A stretch of 21,867 nt of DNA from Dyella_B sp035508675 (GTDB lineage Bacteria; Pseudomonadota; Gammaproteobacteria; Xanthomonadales; Rhodanobacteraceae), in NCBI RefSeq assembly GCF_035508675.1, contig NZ_DATJMN010000270.1, positions 1 to 21,867 of the forward strand, read 5' to 3'. The first letter of the stretch is position 1, and each line of letters starts with the position of its first letter. Shown here piece after piece: positions 8,046 through 14,548 of this stretch. Below the pieces are notes generated by a model. It did not search any database, was not told the DNA's origin, and saw nothing but the letters and a program-made list of their open reading frames with translations. The position numbers were made by a program, and so were the translations under genes.

Positions 8046-8881
8046 GCGGCGGCCTCCGCGCGACGGCCATGGCAGTAATCGGTATCGGAGCATACGAACA
8101 TGCGCGTACCGCGATCATCCACCACCACTTCATCCAGATAACTTTCGCCGGAGCCGCACAGTTCGCACTGCTGCTCCCAGCGCTGGAGCTCGAACGGATG
8201 ATCGTCGAACGCCAGGCTTTCCACCCGCGTGTACGGAGGAATGGCGTAGAGGCGTTTTTCGCGCCCGGCACCGAACAGCATCAATGCCGGCGAGCGGTCG
8301 AGCTTGGGATTGTCGAACTTCGGGATAGGCGACGGCGAGGTCAGAAAACGGCCGTCGACCAGTACCGGGTAGTCGTAGCTGGTGGCGATATGTCCGTACT
8401 GCGCGATGTCTTCGTACAACTTCACATGCATCAATCCGTAATCGGCCAGGGCGTGCAAGGTGCGCGTTTCCGCTTCGCGCGCTTCCAGGGTGCGCAGCGG
8501 CTCGGGTTCCGGCACCTGAAACACTAGGATCTGATCTTCCCGCAGCGATGTTTCAGGAATGCGGTGGCGGGTCTGGATCAGGGTGGCGTCGGCGGTGTGC
8601 TCCGTCGTTGCCACTCCGGCTACGCGCGAGAAAAAGCGGCGGATGTTCACCGCATTGGTGGTGTCGTCGGCACCTTGGTCGATCACCTTCAGTACGTCGT
8701 CAGGCCCGAGCAAGGCGGCCGTGACCTGGATGCCGCCGGTACCCCAGCCGTAGGGCAAGGGCATTTCGCGGCTGCCGAACGGCACCTGATAGCCGGGAAT
8801 CGCCACCGCCTTCAGCAGCGCGCGGCGCAGCATGCGCTTGGTGTCTTCGTCGAGGAAGGCGAAGTTGTAGTGCGGTGTCAT
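8042..8881 (-). CDS. phnJ: PhnJ, radical-SAM carbon-phosphorus lyase
   Basis: The catalytic enzyme that cleaves the C-P bond of 5-phosphoribosyl 1-phosphonate, releasing the alkane (methane from methylphosphonate) and ribose cyclic phosphate. The 279 residues match the usual size of about 280. The four family cysteines are in the exact pattern C-X2-C-X21-C-X5-C: C239, C242 and C264 for the 4Fe-4S cluster and C270 in the position of the proposed thiyl-radical cysteine. A glycine at position 30 (AIPGYQVPFGSREMPL) corresponds to the reported glycyl-radical site. All key residues are intact, so the enzyme should be active. ATG at 8881 overlaps the phnI stop, and the stop overlaps the phnK start. 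Confidence 0.97.
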   Translation of the reverse strand: MTPHYNFAFLDEDTKRMLRRALLKAVAIPGYQVPFGSREMPLPYGWGTGGIQVTAALLGPDDVLKVIDQGADDTTNAVNIRRFFSRVAGVATTEHTADATLIQTRHRIPETSLREDQILVFQVPEPEPLRTLEAREAETRTLHALADYGLMHVKLYEDIAQYGHIATSYDYPVLVDGRFLTSPSPIPKFDNPKLDRSPALMLFGAGREKRLYAIPPYTRVESLAFDDHPFELQRWEQQCELCGSGESYLDEVVVDDRGTRMFVCSDTDYCHGRRAEAAA

Positions 8882-9981
8882 GCCGGCACTCCTCCCGCAA
8901 TGCTGCGCGGCGGCTGCTCGGTGTCCTCGGCGTGCTGGGCGGCCAAGGTACGCAACAGCGAGAGTTCCGCCTGGAAATCCACGTAATGCGGCAGTTTCAG
9001 GTGCTGCACGAAACCGGACGCTTCCACGCTGTCCGAATGCGACAGCACGAATTCCTGGTTCTGCGCCGGGGCATGATTCGCTTCGCCCAGCTCCTCGCAG
9101 CGCAGGGCGCGATCGACCAGCGCCATCGACATGGCCTTGCGCTCGCCCTCGCCCATGCTCAAGCCGTATCCGCGCGTGAATTGCGGCGGCGTGCCGTTGC
9201 CGCCATGGAATTGATTGATCATCTGGCACTCGGTAAGCGTGATCGCGCCGATTTCGATCGGAAAGCCCAGCTCGTCGGGGCATATCACGACGTCCACCTC
9301 GCCCATGCGGATTTCACCGGCGAACGGATGGTTTTCCGCATAGCCGCGCTGGGTGGAATAGGCCATGCCAAGCAGAAAGCCCTCGTCGCCACGCGCAAGA
9401 TTTTGCAGGCGCGTGGCGCGATCGGCCGGAAAGCTCAGCGGCTCGCGCGTGAGATCCAGCGGTTCCGGATCGCCGCCGGGTTCGCTGCGTTCGATCAGGG
9501 CTTCGGCATCGAGCAGGTCGAGTACGCGCGGCATGCATGCGGGCAGCGGCGTGTCGGCGGGGGTGACCGGCTTTACGGGCGCAGCGTCGAAGTCGAGCAG
9601 TCGCTGGGTGTAGTCGTAGGTGGGGCCCAGCACCTGGCCGCCGGGAATGTCCTTGAAGGTGCCCGAGACGCGGCGCCGCACCCGCATGGCGGAGGTGTCC
9701 AGCGGCCGCGTGTAGCCGAAGCGTGGCAAGGTCGTGCGGTAAGCGCGCAGCAGGAAGATCGCTTCGAGCATGTCGCCCGCCGCCTGGCGGATGGCCAGCG
9801 CGGCCAGCTCTTCGTCGTACAGCGAGCCTTCCTGCATCACGCGCGCGACGCCGAGGCGAAGTTGCTGGCGAATCTGCGCCAGTTCCAGTTCCGGCACGGC
9901 CGTATCACCGCGGCGGGCTTCGGCCAGCAACTCCAGCGAACGTGCGATGGCTTGTTCGCCACCTTTGACGGCAACGTACAT
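8878..9981 (-). CDS. phnI: PhnI, nucleosidase subunit of the C-P lyase core
   Basis: A 367-residue protein of the PhnI family (about 355-370 residues). PhnI displaces the purine base from ATP or GTP and, with PhnG, PhnH and PhnL, installs the phosphonate on C1 of ribose triphosphate. Family stretches include VAVKGGEQAI at the N-terminus, FGYTRPLDTSAMRVRRRVSG (about 87-106), LGPTYDYTQRLLDF (about 115-128), FLLGMAYSTQRGYAENHPF (about 200-218) and SDSVEASGFVQHLKLPHYVDF near the C-terminus. The ATG at 9981 directly abuts the phnH stop (9982-9984). It is the third gene of the operon. Confidence 0.96.
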   Translation of the reverse strand: MYVAVKGGEQAIARSLELLAEARRGDTAVPELELAQIRQQLRLGVARVMQEGSLYDEELAALAIRQAAGDMLEAIFLLRAYRTTLPRFGYTRPLDTSAMRVRRRVSGTFKDIPGGQVLGPTYDYTQRLLDFDAAPVKPVTPADTPLPACMPRVLDLLDAEALIERSEPGGDPEPLDLTREPLSFPADRATRLQNLARGDEGFLLGMAYSTQRGYAENHPFAGEIRMGEVDVVICPDELGFPIEIGAITLTECQMINQFHGGNGTPPQFTRGYGLSMGEGERKAMSMALVDRALRCEELGEANHAPAQNQEFVLSHSDSVEASGFVQHLKLPHYVDFQAELSLLRTLAAQHAEDTEQPPRSIAGGVPA

Positions 9982-10560
9982 TCAAGCCTCCAGCAGGCGA
10001 GTCGTGCGCGGCATGGCGACCACGTGTTGAGAGGCGACGAAATACAGATCCAGGCCAAGCGGCAGCTGCGCGGAAAGTGCGGCACGCTGCTGCCAGAAAT
10101 CGTCGGGCAGGCCATCGATGCCCAGCGTGGCGGTGTCAGGGATGCCGGGACCGGCGAAGCGCAGGCCACGATCGGTGCGAAAGCCCTTGACCTGCACGAT
10201 CAGGCTGGCCGAGCGATCGGGATAGCGCGGATCGCCATGGGCGTGATCGGCCAAGGCGGGCATCGATGCGGGATCGTCGATCAGCGCGAAGTCCGCCTGC
10301 CGCGGCTGGTCGACCACCCGCAAGCCGGTGTGGAAGCGCAGGTGGTCGAGGGTTTGCGCATCGGCGCGCTGCAACCACACTGCCGTCGCGGCATCGCAAA
10401 GCGTCAACATGATCGCCATCGCTTCCGGCGCCACCGGCGCGGGCGATGGCGGCAAAACCGGCAAGCGGCGCGGCGCGGCCGGGCGAGCCATGGCCTGCAG
10501 CAGCTCGCGGAACGTGCGCTGGCTGTCGAACACGGGATCGGCAAAGGCGGCCAGCATCAT
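9982..10560 (-). CDS. phnH: PhnH, subunit of the C-P lyase core complex
   Basis: A 192-residue protein, close to E. coli PhnH at 194. It is a structural and catalytic partner in the PhnGHIJ complex that makes the triphosphoribosyl phosphonate. Family features are the N-terminal DPVFDSQRTFRELLQAMARP (about 8-27), the FHTGLRV region (about 78-84), GPGIPD (about 136-141) and the C-terminal LYFVASQHVVAMPRTT. The start is taken at 10560, where ATG overlaps the phnG stop in the sequence ATGATG; the second ATG at 10557 is also possible. The open frame extends further upstream only as an overlap with phnG and is not used. Confidence 0.93.
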   Translation of the reverse strand: MMLAAFADPVFDSQRTFRELLQAMARPAAPRRLPVLPPSPAPVAPEAMAIMLTLCDAATAVWLQRADAQTLDHLRFHTGLRVVDQPRQADFALIDDPASMPALADHAHGDPRYPDRSASLIVQVKGFRTDRGLRFAGPGIPDTATLGIDGLPDDFWQQRAALSAQLPLGLDLYFVASQHVVAMPRTTRLLEA

Positions 10561-11003
10561 TCGCCGCGCACCACGGTAAAGAATTCCACCTTGCTGGCGG
10601 CAGCCTTGCGGCTGGCCGCTTCGCGTCGCTGGTCGAGCGCCTGGCGCAGCGGCTCGATCACCTGCTGGCGCACGCGCGGCGCCTGCGCCGGATCCTGCAT
10701 CAGCGCATCCGCGAACGCCGCCAGTTCGGCATGGCGCGCCTGGCTGCCGCGCACCCACGCGTGGCCGATGCGCTCGCCTACCTGCACGCTGCAGCGGGTC
10801 ACGGTGACTTCGCCGACGTTGAACTGCGGACCGGTACCGCCCACCCGGCCACGCAGCATGTACAAGCCGGTCTGGGCCGGGCGCAGCCAGGCCGTATCGG
10901 GCGGCGGTGCAAACGCATCCATCGCCGCGGCGAGTTCGGCCGGATCGGCCTGGGCCAGCAGCGACATCCATTGCGCGCGCGCCAAGTGGGGGGGGGTGTC
11001 CAT
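10557..11003 (-). CDS. phnG: PhnG, first subunit of the C-P lyase core complex
   Basis: A 148-residue protein of the PhnG family (about 150 residues), which supports triphosphoribosyl phosphonate synthesis with PhnH, PhnI and PhnL. Typical regions are RAQWMSLLAQADPAEL (about 9-24), LRPAQTGLYMLRGRVGGTG (about 40-58), FNVGEVTVTRCSV (about 61-73) and GHAWVRGSQARHAEL (about 80-94). The start at 11003 has AGGA six bases upstream; ATG at 11009 and GTG at 11024 are in frame but poorly spaced. Codons 3-6 contain nine consecutive C residues (10988-10996 on the plus strand), a possible slippage site. It is the first gene of phnGHIJKLM and diverges from phnF. Confidence 0.94.
   Translation of the reverse strand: MDTPPHLARAQWMSLLAQADPAELAAAMDAFAPPPDTAWLRPAQTGLYMLRGRVGGTGPQFNVGEVTVTRCSVQVGERIGHAWVRGSQARHAELAAFADALMQDPAQAPRVRQQVIEPLRQALDQRREAASRKAAASKVEFFTVVRGE
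10988..10996 (-). repeat. C9 homopolymer tract at the start of phnG
   Basis: Nine consecutive G residues on the plus strand read as C9 in phnG, spanning codons 3 to 6 just after the start codon. Tracts of this length in a 5' coding end are typical slippage sites, and a one-base change would frameshift phnG and uncouple the downstream reading chain. Whether it varies in the population cannot be seen from one sequence. Confidence 0.7.
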
Positions 11004-11027
11004 GCGCATTCCTAGGCTTGTCACAAA

Positions 11028-11049
11028 TATCTAGTTATCTAGACAGGTT
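11028..11049. promoter_or_regulatory. Probable PhnF operator in front of phnG
   Basis: TATCTAGT and TATCTAGA stand as adjacent tandem copies (11028-11035, 11036-11043), and the second forms the near-palindrome TATCTAGACA (11036-11045), one mismatch from TGTCTAGACA. The sequence TAGACAGGTT at 11040-11049 recurs near phnF. HutC-type GntR regulators commonly bind TCTAGA-like dyads, and the divergent regulator gene belongs to that type. The site lies 25-46 bases upstream of the phnG start, a typical repressor position. Confidence 0.6.
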
Positions 11050-11050
11050 C

Positions 11051-11069
11051 GGGCGCGGATGGCGCGCCC
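11051..11069. repeat. GC hairpin in the phnG-phnF intergenic region
   Basis: GGGCGCG (11051-11057) pairs with CGCGCCC (11063-11069) around a 5-base loop. It lies two bases from the upstream operator-like site and between the two TAGACAGGTT copies. There is no T-run, so termination is unlikely. It may be a structural or protein-binding element; function unknown. Confidence 0.45.
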
Positions 11070-11113
11070 GTTGCCAGGCATTGCAGCAGGCCAGCGTGCC
11101 GTTCCCATGACGG

Positions 11114-11127
11114 TGATTAGACAGGTT
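11114..11127. promoter_or_regulatory. Second PhnF operator-like site in front of phnF
   Basis: TGATTAGACAGGTT repeats the TAGACAGGTT found before phnG (11040-11049) in the same orientation, and TGATTAGACA differs from TGTCTAGACA at two positions. It ends 11 bases before the phnF start and overlaps or abuts its ribosome binding site (GAGG at 11128-11132), as expected for autoregulation. The assignment rests on the repeated motif and its position. Confidence 0.5.
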
Positions 11128-11138
11128 GAGGACGTGGT

Positions 11139-11870
11139 ATGAGCGAAATCGAACGCGGACGGGGCGTGGCGCTATGGAGCCAGATCAGCGGCATCCTGGC
11201 GGCGGACATCCTCAAGGGCCAGCTGCGCCAGGGCGAGCAGCTGCCGTCGGCGCAAGAGCTGGCCGCGCGCTTCAACGTCAACCGCCACACCGTGCGCCGC
11301 GCCATCGCCGCCCTCGAGCAACGCAACCTGGTACGTACCGAGCAGGGCCGCGGCACCTTTGTGCAGGAACAGACGCTGGATTACGTGATCAGCCGTCGTA
11401 CGCGCTTCACGCAGAACATGCGCAACCTCAATGTCGAAGCGGACATGGAATATCTGGAAGACGCGCGCGAGCTGCCGCCGCCGCCGGTGGCGCAGGCGCT
11501 GGGGCTGGATCGCAACGAATACGTCTACCGCATCGAAACACTGGACCGCGCCGATGGCCACATCGTTTGCCACTGCACGGCCTATTTTCCTGCCGCACGC
11601 TTTGTCGGATTGCCCGCGGTGTATCGCCGGCTGCATTCGGTAACACGCACGCTCGCGGAATTTGGCGTCGCCGATTACGAACGCAAGCACACCCGCGTCT
11701 CGGCGCGCCTGCCGGATACGACGACGGCCCGCCTGATGAAACAGCCGACCAGCCGGCCCGTGCTCTACGTGCAATCGATCAACGCCGATCCGCGCGGCGT
11801 CCCGGTGCAATATGGCATCACGCGCTTTTCCGGCGATTGGGTGCAGCTGGTGCTGATGGCGGATCACTGA
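11139..11870 (+). CDS. phnF: PhnF-type GntR/UTRA transcriptional regulator
   Basis: A 243-residue HutC-subfamily regulator. The N-terminal winged helix (about 8-75) contains GEQLPSAQELAARFNVNRHTVRRAIAALEQ in separate conserved blocks, then the wing GRGTFV. The rest is a UTRA ligand-binding domain (about 95-240, with VYRIETL, ARFVGLP, RLPDTTTARL and PVLYVQSINAD). PhnF regulators control phosphonate operons, probably as repressors relieved by a pathway ligand. The start is supported by GAGG eight bases upstream. It diverges from phnG and is coupled to the DUF1045 gene, since its TGA overlaps the next ATG by one base. The ligand is not evident. Confidence 0.93.
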   Translation: MSEIERGRGVALWSQISGILAADILKGQLRQGEQLPSAQELAARFNVNRHTVRRAIAALEQRNLVRTEQGRGTFVQEQTLDYVISRRTRFTQNMRNLNVEADMEYLEDARELPPPPVAQALGLDRNEYVYRIETLDRADGHIVCHCTAYFPAARFVGLPAVYRRLHSVTRTLAEFGVADYERKHTRVSARLPDTTTARLMKQPTSRPVLYVQSINADPRGVPVQYGITRFSGDWVQLVLMADH

Positions 11871-12526
11871 TGCGTTATGCCGTGTATTTCTGCCCGGCCG
11901 CCGGCAGCGCGCTGGAGGCTTTCGGGCGCGAGTGGCTGTCGCTGCAAGCGCTTCCCGGCGTGGCCGCGCAGCGCTTGCGCGCCTTGACCGCCAACGTGCG
12001 CCGTTACGGCTGGCACGCCACGCTGTGCGCGCCCTTTGCGCTGGCCGAACGAGCCAGCTACGACGAGGTGCGCCAAAACGTGGCCGATATCGCCCAACGC
12101 ACGCCGCCGTTCGCCCTGTCCTTGCATCTGGATCGGCTCGGGGGTTTTCTGGCCTTGCGCCCGACCGGCGACGAAACGCCCGCCTGGATGCTGGCCGAAC
12201 GCTGCGTGCGGCGGCTCAATGCGCTGCGTGCGCCGGTGAGCGAGGAGGCATGGCAGCGCCGAGCGGGAAAACTCGATGCGGTCGAGCGCGATCTGTTTCG
12301 CCAATTCGGCTACCCGTACGTGCTGGATCGCTATCGATTCCACCTGACGTTGTGCGCACCAGCCAGCGAAGAAGAGGAGCGCGCCTTGCAGGCATGGTTA
12401 TCGCCCAAGGCCGCGCGCCTGCCGCCGGTACATATCGATACGCTGACGATTTGCCGGGAAACCGAGCCCGGACAACCGTTCAAGCAAGTCGAACGCTTGT
12501 CGCTTGGTGCGGGAGCACGCGCATGA
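11870..12526 (+). CDS. DUF1045 phosphonate-operon protein, 2H phosphoesterase-like
   Basis: A 218-residue protein of the DUF1045 family, known mainly from phosphonate operons. It carries two H-x-T motifs about 109 residues apart, H49-A-T51 (in GWHATLCAPF) and H158-L-T160 (in FHLTLCAP), the signature of the 2H phosphoesterase superfamily, which includes cyclic phosphodiesterases and RNA ligase-like proteins. The gene lies between phnF and phnN with one-base and ATGA overlaps, so all three are coupled. The window lacks phnP, the metallo-hydrolase that opens 5-phosphoribosyl 1,2-cyclic phosphate; a 2H cyclic phosphodiesterase at this position is a natural substitute. That role is inferred from fold, motif and context. 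Confidence 0.9.
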   Translation: MRYAVYFCPAAGSALEAFGREWLSLQALPGVAAQRLRALTANVRRYGWHATLCAPFALAERASYDEVRQNVADIAQRTPPFALSLHLDRLGGFLALRPTGDETPAWMLAERCVRRLNALRAPVSEEAWQRRAGKLDAVERDLFRQFGYPYVLDRYRFHLTLCAPASEEEERALQAWLSPKAARLPPVHIDTLTICRETEPGQPFKQVERLSLGAGARA

Positions 12527-13098
12527 GCAAGGGTCATCTGTACTATGTGATGGGTCCCTCCGGCGCCGGCAAAGACAGTGTGCTGGGCTGGGTCCGCGAG
12601 CATGGCGCCGCTTACGGCGTGGTCTGCGCGCATCGCTACATCACCCGCCCGGCGCACGCAGGTGGCGAAAATCACGTGGCGCTGAGCGAAACGGAGTTCG
12701 AGTCACGCGAGCAACGCGGGCTGTTCGCGCTCACCTGGCAGGCGCACGGACTGCGCTACGGTATCGGCAATGAAGTGACGCATTGGTTGATGCGCGGTGC
12801 AGACGTGCTGGTCAACGGCTCGCGTGGCGCATTTGGCATGGCCTGCGAACGGTTTCCGGCCCTGCGGCCAGTGCTGATTACCGCCAGCCCCGAGGCGATC
12901 GCGAACCGTCTGGCCGCGCGCGGGCGCGAATCGGCAGCAGACATTGGCGCACGGATTGCCCGCGTAACCGCCTATCCGATACCGCATGGCAGTGTAGTGA
13001 TCCGCAATGACGGCTGTCTTGCGGATGCGGGTTCACGCTTGCTGCAAGTCATCCGGGAACATGCCGGTGAAAGTTCTGACTTTCTCGCGGACGCTTGA
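12523..13098 (+). CDS. phnN: PhnN, ribose 1,5-bisphosphate phosphokinase
   Basis: A 191-residue guanylate-kinase-like enzyme that phosphorylates ribose 1,5-bisphosphate to PRPP, the exit point of the C-P lyase pathway into nucleotide synthesis. The P-loop GPSGAGKDS lies at 11-19. Further family features are CAHRYITRPAHAGGENHVALSE (in two conserved blocks, about 34-55), FALTWQAHGLRYGIG (about 67-81) and VLVNGSRGAF (about 94-103). The ATG overlaps the preceding stop by four bases. It is the last gene of the plus-strand operon; the following gene converges on it with a 25-base gap and no obvious terminator. Confidence 0.94.
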   Translation: MSKGHLYYVMGPSGAGKDSVLGWVREHGAAYGVVCAHRYITRPAHAGGENHVALSETEFESREQRGLFALTWQAHGLRYGIGNEVTHWLMRGADVLVNGSRGAFGMACERFPALRPVLITASPEAIANRLAARGRESAADIGARIARVTAYPIPHGSVVIRNDGCLADAGSRLLQVIREHAGESSDFLADA

Positions 13099-13123
13099 GG
13101 CTGTGACGGCATCCCAGCCCGCG

Positions 13124-14443
13124 TCAGGCTGCGGCCGGCACCGCAAGCGGCGCTTTCGAACGCCGCGCTTTTTCGTAGAAGTAAACCGCGGAGACCAGCG
13201 TAATGCCCATGCCGATGCTCGACAGGGTCATCAACGTATCGGCGTAGAAGGAGGCCCACGAAAGATGCATGCCGCCGAATTCCTTCAGCAGGATCACCAA
13301 CACGCTGCCCATGTAGCCGCTGCTGTCGGCGATGTACATGACGAAGCCTACGTTGGCGGTGACGCGGAACGTCGCCAGCATGCGCTCGAAGAAGGTGGCG
13401 TTGTACGGCACGTACGCGAGATAAAGGCCGAAACCGCTGAAACCGACCCAGGCCAACGGATCGATCATGCCGTGGCGATGCAGCCAGGTGCTGAGCACGG
13501 CGATGGCAAAGCCGCTGAAAATCAGCACGTGATTGAGCATCAGCGCCTTGAGGTTGTCGCGCACGGCCATGGTTAATGCGGTGATGATCAAGACGGCGAT
13601 GGCGATCGGCACTTCGGTCTCGGTAAACACGGAAGCATCGCCGCCACGACCAAGATCGCTCCAGATCTCCACTGCAAAGTTGTCGCGGAAATCGCGCGTC
13701 ACCGTGAGCGCGACGTAGGCGATCACGATCATCACAATGCCGCCAAGGAAGCGTGCGAGAAAAGCGCGGCGCGTAGACGCATCCATCGGCATGCGCGCGC
13801 TGCGCGCGGCGACGTCGGCCGCATCGGGGGCGGGCAAGTGTTCGAGGATCCAGGTACCCAGATACAGCGGCAGAATGAACAGAAGACCGGTGGCAAACGG
13901 CATCCAGAATTCGCTCACGTGCCAGCTTTCCATCAGCCACACGCCTACCGTTTTCACCACGCCCGATCCGACGATAAAGCTGGCGCACATGCACGCGCCC
14001 ATCAATTCGGTGCCGCGGCGCCCTTCCAGGTAACCGAAGATGACGCCCCACACCATGCCCAGCGGCAAGCCGTTGAGAAAAAGAAACGGCACGTTCCACG
14101 GCGCCGGTACCAGCGCGAAACCGAGCAGGGCCAGCCACGAAAACCCGATCAAGCCCGCCAGCGTACGCGCTCGGCGATGGCGCTGGATTTCCGCGATCCA
14201 GGTAACGCCGCGCACCTTGCTCAGCATGTAGCCCATCACCTGCGCGATGACCAGCCATACCTTGTAATCGATACCGGCCAGATGCAGGCCTTCGAACGAG
14301 GCCGCCGTGAACGGTTTGCGGAAGGCATACATCGATGCATAGGCCAGGAACGCAGCGCTGCCGGCCAGCAGGTTGATCGCCATCGGATGGCGGATACGCG
14401 ATAGATACGACACGACACCTACCCAACTGGTGGCCACAACCAT
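13124..14443 (-). CDS. DUF5690 / MFS-type transporter
   Basis: A 439-residue polytopic membrane protein with about 11-12 hydrophobic segments, from INLLAGSAAFLAYASMYAF (about 23-41) to TLSSIGMGITLVSAVYFY near the end. It belongs to the DUF5690 group, related to the major facilitator superfamily. The MYAFRKPFTAASF motif (39-51, with R42) aligns by eye with the first helix of organophosphate transporters such as GlpT (YYLVRKNF), whose arginine binds phosphate. It lies 105 bases downstream of the GH1 gene on the same strand and converges on phnN. It could therefore import phosphonate or phosphate esters for the phn pathway, or serve the sugar locus. The ribosome binding site is weak and the start uncertain. 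Confidence 0.75.
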   Translation of the reverse strand: MVVATSWVGVVSYLSRIRHPMAINLLAGSAAFLAYASMYAFRKPFTAASFEGLHLAGIDYKVWLVIAQVMGYMLSKVRGVTWIAEIQRHRRARTLAGLIGFSWLALLGFALVPAPWNVPFLFLNGLPLGMVWGVIFGYLEGRRGTELMGACMCASFIVGSGVVKTVGVWLMESWHVSEFWMPFATGLLFILPLYLGTWILEHLPAPDAADVAARSARMPMDASTRRAFLARFLGGIVMIVIAYVALTVTRDFRDNFAVEIWSDLGRGGDASVFTETEVPIAIAVLIITALTMAVRDNLKALMLNHVLIFSGFAIAVLSTWLHRHGMIDPLAWVGFSGFGLYLAYVPYNATFFERMLATFRVTANVGFVMYIADSSGYMGSVLVILLKEFGGMHLSWASFYADTLMTLSSIGMGITLVSAVYFYEKARRSKAPLAVPAAA

Positions 14444-14548
14444 GTCAGGCAGGATGAAGGGCAGAGGTTACAGTCGCATGGCGGTTGCTAGCTGCCGAAG
14501 GCCGTCGGCACAGGGGGCTTGACGTGGACGCCTGGAGCGCGTGCCAGC

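Noticed and set aside
8875..11034. Very long plus-strand open frame (about 719 codons) opposite phnG, phnH and phnI
   Set aside because: It is antisense to three well-recognised phn genes, its composition is the Gln/Arg/His-rich type produced by reading high-GC genes backwards, and it has no family resemblance.
14493..14510. Hairpin TGCCGA-AGGCCG-TCGGCA between the GH1 and MFS genes as a terminator
   Set aside because: The stem is only 6 bp and no T-run follows on the minus strand, so read-through from the GH1 gene into the transporter gene remains likely.
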